64,000 nucleotides of DNA from Spirosoma foliorum (lineage in GTDB: Bacteria > Bacteroidota > Bacteroidia > Cytophagales > Spirosomataceae), in the NCBI RefSeq assembly GCF_014117325.1, contig NZ_CP059732.1, positions 7,128,501 to 7,192,500 on the forward strand, given 5' to 3'. Positions 54,963 to 64,000 of this stretch are shown here, in pieces. Made by a program: the position numbers and the translations under genes. Below the pieces are notes generated by a model, which was not told where the DNA came from, ran no database searches, and saw only the letters and a list, made by a program, of their open reading frames with translations. Position 1 is the stretch's first letter; each line of letters starts with the position of its first letter.

Positions 54963-56822
54963 ATGTATTCTTCTTACGACGTCATTGTTGTTGGTGCAGG
55001 TCATGCGGGATGTGAAGCGGCAAGTGCAGCTGCGACGATGGGTTCCCGAGTATTACTGATCACAATGAACATGCAAACAATCGCACAAATGTCCTGTAAC
55101 CCAGCAATGGGTGGCGTAGCCAAAGGACAAATTGTTCGAGAAGTTGATGCACTGGGTGGATTATCAGGAATTATCAGCGATAAAAGCATGATTCAATTTC
55201 GCATGCTCAATCGTTCGAAAGGGCCAGCCATGTGGAGTCCACGATGCCAGAGTGATCGAAATTTATTTGCTTGGGAATGGAGAAAAGCATTGGAAGGAAA
55301 CAAAAACATTGATTTCTGGCAGGATACTGTCAATGAAGTTATTGCAAAAGATGGAAGAGCAGTTGGGGTAAAAACGAGCTTAGGTGTAGAATTTTCAGCC
55401 AAATCGGTAGTCTTGACAAACGGTACGTTTTTAAACGGCAAGATGTTTATTGGGGAAAAAGTGTTTGGAGGAGGGCGAACGGCGGAACGGTCTGCAACAG
55501 GCTTAACAGAACAATTGATAAGTTTAGGCTTTGAAGCTGGTCGAATGAAAACCGGTACACCTCCACGAGTGGATGGCCGGAGTCTAGATTATAACAAAAT
55601 GGAAGAGCAACTTGGAGACGAAAATCCAGGAAAGTTTTCCTATACAAATACACCGAAACTAAGCAAACAACGGAGCTGCTGGATTACCTATACCAATCAG
55701 GCAGTACACGATGAGCTGAAAACAGGTTTCGAAAAATCACCCATGTTTACGGGTCGAATTAAAGGATTAGGTCCTCGCTATTGTCCATCCGTTGAAGATA
55801 AAATTAATCGATTTGCAGATAAAGATCGGCATCAAATTTTCGTGGAACCAGAGGGATGGGATACTGTTGAAGTGTATGTAAATGGATTTTCAACGTCCCT
55901 TCCAGAGACTGTCCAGTATAACGCCTTGCGGAAAATCGAAGGATTTGAGAACGTACGTATGTTCCGACCAGGCTATGCCGTTGAGTATGATTTCTTTCCC
56001 CCGACCCAATTAAAGCCCACTCTAGAGACACACTTAGTACAAAATCTCTTTTTTGCAGGGCAAATAAATGGTACAACAGGTTATGAAGAAGCAGCTTGTC
56101 AAGGGCTGATGGCAGGCATCAACGCGCATCGAAATGCGCACGAAGAGGCCGAATTTACGATCAAACGTTCAGAGGGATATATAGGTGTATTGATTGATGA
56201 TCTGATTACAAAAGGTACAGAAGAGCCTTACCGTATGTTTACCTCAAGAGCTGAGTACCGTACTTTGTTGCGCCAGGACAATGCGGATTTAAGACTAACA
56301 GAAAAAGGATATGCCATCGGTTTAGCCTCTCAGGAACGGTATGATAGTATGCTTGTAAAACGCGATGGCCTGGCAGAATTAACCGAAGCTATACGGGCCA
56401 CAAGAGTAAAGCCAGAAGAAATAAACGATTGGTTAACCTCTAAAAATAGTGCGGTACTACGTGAAAAAAGCAGCTTCTATACCTTACTGAAACGCCCTGA
56501 AATAGATCAGGAAGATGTAAAAGAGTTGTTGAAACTAGTTCCTAATATGCCTGGGGTAGGGGAGGAGATCATCGAGCAAACCGTTATAGAAATTAAATAC
56601 GAAGACTATTTGAATCGAGAAAAACAAAATGCGGACAAGCTAGATAAATGGGAAAATCTATCGATCAATCCCGCTTTTGATTATGATCGACTCAAAGCAC
56701 TTTCGTTTGAAGGAAAAGAAAAGTTGAAGCGCTTACGTCCAGCAACCATCGGCCAAGCCTCCCGAATTAGCGGTGTGAGCCCATCCGATGTTTCGATTTT
56801 ATTGGTCTATATGGGCCGTTAG
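54963..56822 (+). CDS. mnmG: tRNA uridine-34 5-carboxymethylaminomethyl modification enzyme MnmG
   Basis: A 619-residue FAD enzyme. N-terminal FAD motif VVGAGHAGCE (9-18), CNPAMGGVAKG near 44, GTFLNGKMFIGEK near 154, and the GidA C-terminal helical domain with RPATIGQASRISGVSPSDVSILLVY. With MnmE it modifies wobble U34 of several tRNAs. In many bacteria mnmG lies near oriC; the DnaA-box cluster starts about 1 kb downstream. Confidence 0.97.
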   Translation: MYSSYDVIVVGAGHAGCEAASAAATMGSRVLLITMNMQTIAQMSCNPAMGGVAKGQIVREVDALGGLSGIISDKSMIQFRMLNRSKGPAMWSPRCQSDRNLFAWEWRKALEGNKNIDFWQDTVNEVIAKDGRAVGVKTSLGVEFSAKSVVLTNGTFLNGKMFIGEKVFGGGRTAERSATGLTEQLISLGFEAGRMKTGTPPRVDGRSLDYNKMEEQLGDENPGKFSYTNTPKLSKQRSCWITYTNQAVHDELKTGFEKSPMFTGRIKGLGPRYCPSVEDKINRFADKDRHQIFVEPEGWDTVEVYVNGFSTSLPETVQYNALRKIEGFENVRMFRPGYAVEYDFFPPTQLKPTLETHLVQNLFFAGQINGTTGYEEAACQGLMAGINAHRNAHEEAEFTIKRSEGYIGVLIDDLITKGTEEPYRMFTSRAEYRTLLRQDNADLRLTEKGYAIGLASQERYDSMLVKRDGLAELTEAIRATRVKPEEINDWLTSKNSAVLREKSSFYTLLKRPEIDQEDVKELLKLVPNMPGVGEEIIEQTVIEIKYEDYLNREKQNADKLDKWENLSINPAFDYDRLKALSFEGKEKLKRLRPATIGQASRISGVSPSDVSILLVYMGR

Positions 56823-56889
56823 AAAAGTGGGTTCTGGTTATATAATCGAAACGATTTTATGATCAGAACCTTTTTGTATCCCTACAATT

Positions 56890-57786
56890 TTGATCGCGAA
56901 TTTGGAAACGATAACAGAATGCCCAGTTTGTGGCGACAATCAATTTAAGCCATTCTTAGTCTGTAACGACTATTTAGTTAGCCAACAAAAATTCGCTATA
57001 CAGGAATGTAATACGTGCAATTTTCGATTAACCAATCCTCGGCCAGATGCCAATTCAATTGGTCAGTATTATAAATCGGAGGATTATGTATCTCATAATG
57101 ACGAAGGGAAAGGCCTGGTCAATACCGCATACCGTGTCGTTCGTAATTATACATTGCGTTCTAAACTCAACTTGATTAATAAATTGAATGGAGGAAAAGG
57201 TCGGCTTCTAGACGTCGGTTGCGGAACAGGAGCTTTCCTCGAAAATTGTAAAATTGCCGGTTGGGAAGTAATGGGTATGGAACCCGATACGGATGCTCGC
57301 GCCATTGCTCAGAAAAAATTACAAGTCGAAATCAAACCTAACTTAAATGCCCTAGTAGGGGAGGGGCCGTTTGACATTATTTCTCTTTGGCATGTACTTG
57401 AGCATATTCCAAATGTCAATGAAATCATTCCTCAACTACATCAACTATTAGCAAATAAAGGCACGCTACTAATTGCTGTACCTAATTCTGATTCCTATGA
57501 TGCTCATTATTTTAAAGAGTATTGGGCAGCCTATGATGTTCCTCGTCACCTCTACCATTTTACGCCAACAACGATAAAGCCACTTTTTCAAAAACATGGC
57601 TTTGCCTTAGTTGATCAGAAACCCATGGTATTCGATGCGTTTTACATCGCGATGTTGAGCACTCGCTACCAAAGTGGAAAAACAGATTATCTGAAAAGTA
57701 TACGAGTAGGACTATCATCTAATAATGCAGCTAATCGAACCGGTAATTCGTCTAGCTTAATTTATCTGTTCCAGAAAGCTCAATAA
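56890..57786 (+). CDS. Class I SAM-dependent methyltransferase with Zn-ribbon-like N terminus
   Basis: A 298-residue protein with a TTG start (a TGA lies 30 bases upstream in frame and no ATG is available between). Two CxxC pairs (CPVCGDN near 11 and CNTCNF near 39) suggest a zinc ribbon. The SAM fold follows: LLDVGCGTGAFLENCK near 106, MEPDTDARAIA, and DIISLWHVLEHIPN near 160. It resembles the methyltransferases of glycan or small-molecule pathways; target unknown. The gene ends just before the putative origin. Confidence 0.8.
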   Translation: MIANLETITECPVCGDNQFKPFLVCNDYLVSQQKFAIQECNTCNFRLTNPRPDANSIGQYYKSEDYVSHNDEGKGLVNTAYRVVRNYTLRSKLNLINKLNGGKGRLLDVGCGTGAFLENCKIAGWEVMGMEPDTDARAIAQKKLQVEIKPNLNALVGEGPFDIISLWHVLEHIPNVNEIIPQLHQLLANKGTLLIAVPNSDSYDAHYFKEYWAAYDVPRHLYHFTPTTIKPLFQKHGFALVDQKPMVFDAFYIAMLSTRYQSGKTDYLKSIRVGLSSNNAANRTGNSSSLIYLFQKAQ

Positions 57787-57909
57787 AGGTTATAATTTAT
57801 AAGTAAGCCAGCTTATCCTTTCGTTAGGGCATAATAATTGCCAGCAAAAGGTCATAGTTAGGCTTATTTTTTCATTGTAAGGTAAAGGTCTATTCTAAAT
57901 TAAAAAAGT

Positions 57910-58270
57910 GAAATTTTAGTGTGAATAAGCCTGTGTATAACTAAACAGTAGGCGTGGAAAACGTGTTTACAAGGATTGATTGTGATGTGGATTGAATCAA
58001 TAGTAATCCACAATGGAAAGAAAAAGGGTCCACGATGTGGAGAAAGCCCTACATATCACAATCAATTCCACAAACTTTCCCCACTTAAAACTGTGCACAA
58101 ATCTTATGCACAAATCCACAAATACTTAACACACAAAATGTGGAAAAAATGTTATTTATTTAAAAATGAGTAAATTAAGTGTGGATAAGCAAAAGTTAGT
58201 CCGTGGATAACAGGCACTTTTTGTCCACAATAGTTAATTAGTCTCGTGGACAACTTATTTATTCACATTT
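57910..58270. other. Putative chromosomal replication origin (oriC)
   Basis: An AT-rich non-coding region of about 360 bases with a perfect DnaA box TGTGGATAA at 58180-58188 and one-mismatch boxes at 57920-57928, 57932-57940, 58004-58012, 58104-58112, 58202-58210, 58221-58229 and 58259-58267. The all-AT run 58152-58178 beside the perfect box is a duplex-unwinding candidate. Further perfect boxes lie downstream at 59711, 59804, 60144 and 60187. The rRNA operon is transcribed away from it. dnaA is not in this window, as in other Bacteroidetes where oriC is not next to dnaA. Confidence 0.8.
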
Positions 58271-58322
58271 CCACATGACTAATGAGTATAATAACGTTTC
58301 TTTTAAAAAGCTTTTTTATATA

Positions 58323-60131
58323 ATGTTAATAAGGTCAAAAGTCATTGTTACGTTGCTATGGCTGTTGTCAGCCGGGTTGGTGTATGGCCAAGGGGGGACA
58401 ACGCTGGCCGAAGAATATTACAAAGCTGGCGAGTTTGAAAAGGCCGCTAACGAATATGCCAAGCTGTTGAAAACAGACGTGACGTGGACACGACTGACAC
58501 GGTATATCACAAGCCTCCAAAAAACAAATAAAGCCGAGGAAGCAGTCAAGTATTTACGAAAGCAGCAGCGCAGTGATGAAGCTAATCGATCGTACTATGA
58601 ATTGTTGAGTGGGCAACTAGCCACACAACAAGGTGATACAACACAATCGCAAACTCAGTACACGGCGGCTTTACAATCAAGTAAATCGTCGATTACGAAA
58701 CTGGAAAAGCTGGCAACGGCCTTTAATGAAGTCGGTGAAACGCGCTGGGCTGTTAAAACGCTTGAAACGGCACGAGAGGTCAGCAAAGATCCAACGTCGT
58801 ATAGCGAAGATTTAATGGCCCTCTATCGGGCGACTGGCCAGACTGAGAAAGCAATCGACGAAATTATCACGACCAGTAAGCAGACAGATAAAAAAGAAAC
58901 GGTTCTGGCAGCTCTACAAGGGTTTATCAACACAAAAGATGAACCGCTTGTGGAAAAGGCACTTTATACCAAAATTCAGCAAGAGCCAAATGAGTTGGCA
59001 TATAATGAACTGCTGATTTGGTATTTCGTACAAAAGCAAAAGTTTAGCCGGGCATTGTTGCAGGAGAAAGCTACTGATAAGCGAATGAAGCTAAATGGCA
59101 GTCGTGTCTATGATTTAGGCATGTTGGCAATGAACAATAAAGAATATAAAGCAGCTGCGGATGCATTTGAATATGTAACAACAACTTATCCACAAGGTCA
59201 GCTTTATCCGTTTGCTCGTCGGTTAGTTATCAGTGCTCGTGAGGAACAGGTTAAGAATACATACCCAATTGATAAGCTTGAAATTAGAAAATTGATTTCC
59301 GATTATCAGCGTATGCTACAGGAAATCGGTACCAATACCAAAACACTGGAAGCTCTCAGAAGTACAGCCAACCTCTATGGGAACTATCTTGATAGCAAAG
59401 ACACTGCGTTAACAGTGTTGGATTTGGCAATTGATTTAGGGAAGGCCGATAAAAATTTCGTAGATCGTTGTAAACTTGACAAGGGCGACATTTATCTGCT
59501 GAAAGGCGAGCCCTGGGAATCCACATTGTTGTATTCTCAAGTGGAAAAGTCTCAAAAAGAAGAGCTATTGGGTTACGAGGCAAAGCTTAAAAATGCCAAG
59601 CTTCACTATTACAAAGGCAATTTCTCGGTGGCGAAGGATTTGTTAGATGTACTTAAATTAGCTACATCTCGTGAAATTGCTAATGATGCTGAACAGCTTA
59701 GTTTATTAATTGTGGATAACACAGGTATGGACAGTACAGAAGCTGCTATGCGCTGGTATGCTGATACGGAATTGCTTCTTCTACAGAACAAAACAGATGA
59801 GGCTGTGGATAACCTCAATAAAATGTTGACAAAGTATAGCGATCACAGCATTGCCGATGAAGTACTCTGGCTTCGGGCAAATACATACATGAAGCAAGGA
59901 AAAAATGCTGAAGCGCTTGAGGATCTGAAACTAATTGTTAATAAGTATCCTAATGACATTCTGGGCGATGATGCTTTATTCACCCAGGGTAAAATCTATG
60001 ATGAGCGCTTGAAAGATAAAGCAACTGCCATGGAGGCCTATCAGAAGGTACTTACCAAATATCCAGGAAGCATATATGGGGCTGAAGCTCGTAAGCGATA
60101 CCGGGCTTTACGGGGTGATACCGTAAATTGA
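58323..60131 (+). CDS. TPR-repeat exported protein
   Basis: About 602 residues from the ATG at 58323 (MLIRSKVIVTLLWLLSAGLVYGQ, signal peptide); an ATG 48 bases upstream is in frame. The rest is tetratricopeptide-like: AEEYYKAGEFEKAANEYAKLL near 30, DEVLWLRANTYMKQGKNAEALEDLKLIVNKYPND and DDALFTQGKIYDERLKDKATAMEAYQKVLTKYPG near the end. Such periplasmic TPR proteins act as scaffolds. It holds two perfect DnaA boxes (59711-59719, 59804-59812). Confidence 0.88.
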   Translation: MLIRSKVIVTLLWLLSAGLVYGQGGTTLAEEYYKAGEFEKAANEYAKLLKTDVTWTRLTRYITSLQKTNKAEEAVKYLRKQQRSDEANRSYYELLSGQLATQQGDTTQSQTQYTAALQSSKSSITKLEKLATAFNEVGETRWAVKTLETAREVSKDPTSYSEDLMALYRATGQTEKAIDEIITTSKQTDKKETVLAALQGFINTKDEPLVEKALYTKIQQEPNELAYNELLIWYFVQKQKFSRALLQEKATDKRMKLNGSRVYDLGMLAMNNKEYKAAADAFEYVTTTYPQGQLYPFARRLVISAREEQVKNTYPIDKLEIRKLISDYQRMLQEIGTNTKTLEALRSTANLYGNYLDSKDTALTVLDLAIDLGKADKNFVDRCKLDKGDIYLLKGEPWESTLLYSQVEKSQKEELLGYEAKLKNAKLHYYKGNFSVAKDLLDVLKLATSREIANDAEQLSLLIVDNTGMDSTEAAMRWYADTELLLLQNKTDEAVDNLNKMLTKYSDHSIADEVLWLRANTYMKQGKNAEALEDLKLIVNKYPNDILGDDALFTQGKIYDERLKDKATAMEAYQKVLTKYPGSIYGAEARKRYRALRGDTVN

Positions 60132-60143
60132 CTTTGAGATTTA

Positions 60144-60195
60144 TTATCCACAAAAAAGCCAGCAATCCACAAATTGCTGGCTTTTTTGTGGATAA
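60144..60195. terminator. Bidirectional terminator built from two DnaA boxes
   Basis: Perfect 23-bp arms 60144-60166/60173-60195. Each arm begins with a perfect DnaA box (TTATCCACA at 60144-60152; TGTGGATAA at 60187-60195), in inverted orientation, with A6/T6 and GCCAGC in the stem. It lies between the convergent TPR and thrC genes. Confidence 0.88.
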
Positions 60196-60199
60196 CTGG

Positions 60200-61510
60200 T
60201 TAGGCTACTGTTTGAAGCAAAGATTCTTTAAAAGCCTCGTATTGAGCCGGAATAAAAATACTATGTTTAGGACGATCGGCTAACTTGGCTAGTCGCTCGG
60301 GCACATCAACAGTTAAATTCAGTACTTCTTCAACAAGTGGTTTAAATTTCGATGGATGAGCCGTGGCTAGTGCAATACCAATGCTATTCTGTTTCGATTC
60401 AACTAGAAAATCTTGTGCGCCCATAATACCTATGGCAGTATGAGGGCAAGCTATATAGCCATATTTCGCATAAATTTTCTGCATTCCAGCCCGTGTTGCA
60501 TCATCATCATAGAAATAGCCTGAAACATTGGCTTTAAACTGATTAAAATTATCTCCATATAAATGGGAAAGACGAACGAAATTACTTGGACTACCGACAT
60601 CCATGGCATTTGAAATAGTTGCCACAGATTCTTTGGGTATGTAAGTTCCAGTTGTTAAGTAGTCGGGAACAACATGATTGAGGTTAGTTGCCGCAACGAA
60701 ATGATCAACAGGCAAACCCATTTGTTGAACCATGACTCCGGCGCTCAGATTACCAAAATTTCCACTGGGTGTTGAAAAAACGATAGGTTTTTGATGATTC
60801 CGAACCTGACCATAAGCTCGAACGTAGTAAAAGCCTTGAGGAATCAACCGAAAGATATTGATCGAATTCGCTGAAGAAAGCGAAAGCTGAGCGTTTAATT
60901 CAGCATCAACAAAAGCTTGTTTGACTATAGCCTGACAATCGTCGAAAGAGCCGTCAACTTCAAATGCCTGAACGTTTCCACCAAGTGTGGTCAATTGTTT
61001 TTCTTGCAAATCGCTAACACGGCCGCTTGGGTAAAGAATAGAAACCCGAACTCCATGAACATTGTGAAATCCCATAGCAACTGCACCACCTGTATCACCA
61101 GAAGTGGCTACCAGAATATTAATTTCTTTATCACTACGCTTCGAGTAATAAGACATTAAGGCCGCCATGTAACGTGCACCAACATCTTTAAAGGCTAACG
61201 AAGGGCCGTGAAATAACTCCAAAACAGCCATTCTACCTGCTTCCAGATTAACAACAGGAGTATCAAACGGAAATGCCCGATGGGTTAACTCTTCCAAATC
61301 CGCTTTACTAATCTCATCGCCAAACAGCGCTTTACTGATCTCAAAACCGATTTCTGCTAACGATTGCCCAGAAATATCATCAAAAAATTGAGTGCCTAAA
61401 TGAGGTAGGGGAGTGGGCATGTATAAACCCTTATCAGCTGGCATGCTATGAAAAAGGGCTTGCTCAGTTGTTACGGTTATTTCTGGATTATTTGTACTGT
61501 AAAAACGCAT
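60200..61510 (-). CDS. thrC: Threonine synthase
   Basis: A 436-residue PLP enzyme. I use ATG 61510; an upstream ATG at 61537 adds nine non-conserved residues. PLP Lys K108 is in PSLAFKDVGARYM; ATSGDTGGAVAMGF (phosphate loop) follows, and FSTPSGNFGN is near 235. It converts O-phosphohomoserine to threonine. Convergent with the TPR gene. Confidence 0.95.
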   Translation of the reverse strand: MRFYSTNNPEITVTTEQALFHSMPADKGLYMPTPLPHLGTQFFDDISGQSLAEIGFEISKALFGDEISKADLEELTHRAFPFDTPVVNLEAGRMAVLELFHGPSLAFKDVGARYMAALMSYYSKRSDKEINILVATSGDTGGAVAMGFHNVHGVRVSILYPSGRVSDLQEKQLTTLGGNVQAFEVDGSFDDCQAIVKQAFVDAELNAQLSLSSANSINIFRLIPQGFYYVRAYGQVRNHQKPIVFSTPSGNFGNLSAGVMVQQMGLPVDHFVAATNLNHVVPDYLTTGTYIPKESVATISNAMDVGSPSNFVRLSHLYGDNFNQFKANVSGYFYDDDATRAGMQKIYAKYGYIACPHTAIGIMGAQDFLVESKQNSIGIALATAHPSKFKPLVEEVLNLTVDVPERLAKLADRPKHSIFIPAQYEAFKESLLQTVA

Positions 61511-61601
61511 AAGCAAAAAGTCGAAATAAGGCTGCAAAGTACGGTAAATCAGCCCAATGAATCGAAAATTACCCGTTAAATGTGGAAAACTATTGTTGAT
61601 T

Positions 61602-61631
61602 AGTGGATAAGTTAGGCAATACGTAAATTTG
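61602..61631 (+). promoter_or_regulatory. pruA promoter with DnaA-like box
   Basis: TAAATTTG at 61624-61631 is a perfect -7 element. AGTGGATAA at 61602-61610 is one base from a DnaA box and lies in the -33/spacer region, so DnaA binding might affect this promoter. Confidence 0.45.
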
Positions 61632-61650
61632 TAAAAACATACACTTCATT

Positions 61651-63282
61651 ATGTCCTTCGGATTTTTTAATGCCCCCACACCGGCAAATGAGCCGGTCAG
61701 AGAATACCGACCTGGCTCTCCTGAACGCGAAGCAGTTAAAGCAGCATTAGCTGATTTCCGTGCCAACGAAACGGATATCCCAATGCATATTGGTGGAAAA
61801 GAAGTTAGAACTGAACGTAAACTTCGCGTAGCTCCGCCCCATGATCACCAACATACATTAGGTTATTTTTATGAAGGCGATGCCCAACACGTTAAGAAAG
61901 CAATAGAAGCTGCACTCTCCGCAAAAGAAGCCTGGGCTGGTTTATCCTGGGAACATCGGGCCAGTATTTTCTTAAAAGCCGCCGATCTGCTTGCAGGCCC
62001 CTATCGAGCACGAATTAACGCTGCAACAATGCTCGGACAGTCGAAAAATGCATATCAGGCCGAAATTGATTCAGCTTGTGAATTAATAGATTTCCTTCGA
62101 TTCAATGTGCATTATGCAACAGAGATATACCATCAACAGCCTAATTCCTCCCCTGGAGTGTGGAATCGGTTGGAATATCGCCCGCTTGAAGGCTTTGTTT
62201 TTGCATTGACGCCATTCAATTTTACCGCTATTGCTGGTAACCTACCTACTTCTGCAGCTTTAATGGGCAACACAGTCGTTTGGAAACCGGCGTACACGCA
62301 AGCTCTTTCAGCTAAAGTAATTATGGATGTGCTGAATGAAGCTGGTTTACCTAAGGGAGTGATTAATTTGATTTTTGTCGATGGACCGGTGGCTGGCGAC
62401 ATTATTTTTAACCATGCCGACTTTGCTGGTATTCATTTTACAGGGAGTACAGGAGTTTTTCAACAAATTTGGGGCACAATTGGAGCCAATATCCACAAAT
62501 ACAAAAGTTATCCACGTATTGTAGGTGAAACCGGTGGAAAAGACTTTGTATTGGTTCATGAATCGGCCCATGCCGACGAGGTAGCTACAGGATTAGTACG
62601 TGGTGCATTTGAATATCAGGGACAAAAATGTTCAGCGGCCTCCCGCGCATACCTTCCTTCAACGCTTTGGCCAGCGGTTGAAGCAAAAATGAAGGAATTC
62701 TTAGCTGAGATAAAAATGGGTGGAACCGAGGATTTTACCAATTTTATTAATGCTGTTATCGACGAACGAGCTTTTAAAAAAATCACGGCATATATAGACG
62801 AGGCTAAAAAAAGCGCCCAAGTAATAGTTGTGGCAGGTGGTAACTACGACGGTTCAAAAGGCTACTTTATTGAACCAACGGTGTTGAAAGTAAGTGATCC
62901 AACTTACCGGACAATGTGTGAGGAGATTTTTGGTCCTATATTATCTATATATGTTTATGAGCCGTCTGAATTCGATAAGATGATTGAAACGGTTAATACA
63001 ACCTCTCCTTATGCCCTAACAGGCTCTATTTTCGCAGAGGATCGATATATAATAGAGGAAGTAACCCATAAGCTCCAAAATGCTGCTGGTAACTTTTATA
63101 TTAATGACAAACCCACGGGAGCAGTAGTTGGGCAACAACCTTTTGGTGGGGCGAGAGCATCGGGTACTAATGATAAAGCAGGCTCTGCTTTGAACCTATA
63201 TCGCTGGGTTTCAGCCAGAACAATTAAAGAGACGTATGTTTCTCCCAAAAATTATGGCTACCCATTCCTACAACCTGAATAA
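61651..63282 (+). CDS. pruA: L-glutamate gamma-semialdehyde (1-pyrroline-5-carboxylate) dehydrogenase
   Basis: A 543-residue aldehyde dehydrogenase of the long P5CDH type. General base Glu E293 (VGETGGKDF) and catalytic Cys C327 (QGQKCSAASR) are present; FNFTAIAGNL and the C-terminal NDKPTGAVVGQQPFGG support the family. It oxidises glutamate semialdehyde to glutamate with NAD+ in proline breakdown. The proline dehydrogenase partner is not adjacent. Confidence 0.95.
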   Translation: MSFGFFNAPTPANEPVREYRPGSPEREAVKAALADFRANETDIPMHIGGKEVRTERKLRVAPPHDHQHTLGYFYEGDAQHVKKAIEAALSAKEAWAGLSWEHRASIFLKAADLLAGPYRARINAATMLGQSKNAYQAEIDSACELIDFLRFNVHYATEIYHQQPNSSPGVWNRLEYRPLEGFVFALTPFNFTAIAGNLPTSAALMGNTVVWKPAYTQALSAKVIMDVLNEAGLPKGVINLIFVDGPVAGDIIFNHADFAGIHFTGSTGVFQQIWGTIGANIHKYKSYPRIVGETGGKDFVLVHESAHADEVATGLVRGAFEYQGQKCSAASRAYLPSTLWPAVEAKMKEFLAEIKMGGTEDFTNFINAVIDERAFKKITAYIDEAKKSAQVIVVAGGNYDGSKGYFIEPTVLKVSDPTYRTMCEEIFGPILSIYVYEPSEFDKMIETVNTTSPYALTGSIFAEDRYIIEEVTHKLQNAAGNFYINDKPTGAVVGQQPFGGARASGTNDKAGSALNLYRWVSARTIKETYVSPKNYGYPFLQPE

Positions 63283-63309
63283 TTTTTTAAAAAAAGTTTG
63301 AAATAAAGC

Positions 63310-63340
63310 TTGCGTAAAGAAATATAAAAGCATAATTTTG
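63310..63340 (+). promoter_or_regulatory. rRNA operon promoter P1
   Basis: TTG at 63310-63312 and TAATTTTG at 63333-63340, 20 bases apart, match the Bacteroidetes -33/-7 consensus. The start region GCACTCC is shared with P2. Confidence 0.75.
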
Positions 63341-63450
63341 CACTCCAAAATCAGAAGAAAGGGCGAGTATTTTAAAGATAAGCGCCTTTTTATCAAGAGT
63401 TTAGAAATGGGATTTGAAAAAAGTTGTTAAAAATATTTTTCAACTTTTAC

Positions 63451-63481
63451 TTGACAAGAAAGATTGAGTGTCGTACCTTTG
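63451..63481 (+). promoter_or_regulatory. rRNA operon promoter P2
   Basis: TTGACA at 63451-63456 and TACCTTTG at 63474-63481, again 20 bases between TTG and TA. Followed by GCACTCCC as in P1, indicating a conserved initiation region. Confidence 0.82.
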
Positions 63482-63500
63482 CACTCCCAAATATAAGGAA

Positions 63501-63549
63501 GGCCAACAACGGTTGGCCACCATCTCGAAAGAGAAACAGTTCTTTGACG
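63501..63549 (+). promoter_or_regulatory. rRNA leader: hairpin and boxA-like antitermination site
   Basis: Hairpin GGCCAAC/GTTGGCC (63501-63507/63512-63518), then GTTCTTTGACG at 63539-63549, which resembles the boxA element of rRNA leaders that loads the Nus complex. Confidence 0.55.
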
Positions 63550-63623
63550 TATTGACATTAATAGGTTAGCACTTATAAGGCTATAAACATCGAGATTAAC
63601 TTCGGTTGGTCTCACAATTATTT

Positions 63624-64000
<377 letters not shown>

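Noticed and set aside
57976..58173. 65-codon plus-strand ORF in the DnaA-box region
   Set aside because: It is built from TTATCCACA-like words, lacks any protein-like pattern and lies in a region best explained as an origin.

Overview
The window is chromosomal DNA of a Bacteroidota bacterium, most likely a Spirosoma-like member of the Cytophagales. The support is a 16S rRNA 5' end at the right edge, promoters of the TTG / TAnnTTTG type, few Shine-Dalgarno sequences, a hybrid two-component/AraC regulator, SusC-type sequence, a GldJ-like lipoprotein and many lipoproteins. I see no CRISPR array, recognisable transposase, tRNA or prophage. The gene content is mostly ordinary chromosome with unusually many intergenic inverted repeats.

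Layout. 0-2.8 kb: 3' part of a hybrid sensor/response regulator and an OmpA-domain protein. 2.8-9.3 kb: a giant alpha-2-macroglobulin-like protein carrying a SusC-like insert. 9.4-14.2 kb: cyclophilin, a sorbosone-dehydrogenase/HEAT/cytochrome c fusion and a sugar isomerase-like protein. 14.4-21.5 kb: an ECF sigma factor, a protein that looks like an inner-membrane-anchored anti-sigma domain joined to an outer-membrane barrel, then a serpin and a run of lipoproteins. 22-31.8 kb: typA, small secreted proteins, dienelactone hydrolase, metallophosphoesterase, carbohydrate-related proteins and a GT11 fucosyltransferase. 32-38.8 kb: a tetR-tolC-adaptor-RND efflux operon with a predicted operator. 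38.9-45.5 kb: GH140-type hydrolase, recF, pdhA, a quinone/aromatic detoxification-like trio and an orphan barstar. 45.6-57.8 kb: mfd, gldJ, comF, a DUF4175 protein, mnmG and a methyltransferase. 57.8-58.3 kb: an AT-rich region full of DnaA boxes, a strong candidate for the chromosomal origin. 58.3-64 kb: a TPR protein, thrC, pruA and the start of an rRNA operon transcribed away from the putative origin.

How parts may work together. Two families of protease inhibitor (alpha-2-macroglobulin-like and serpin) lie within 15 kb. The serpin starts a string of envelope lipoproteins just downstream of an ECF/anti-sigma pair, which suggests envelope-stress or predation/protease defence, but this is inference. 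The efflux operon is likely controlled by its first gene. The most interesting items are the origin region with extra DnaA boxes in a neighbouring terminator, the envelope-spanning sigma-control protein, the macroglobulin with a SusC plug-like segment where the bait region is expected, and three intergenic hairpin elements with different arms but the same octamer near the apex.
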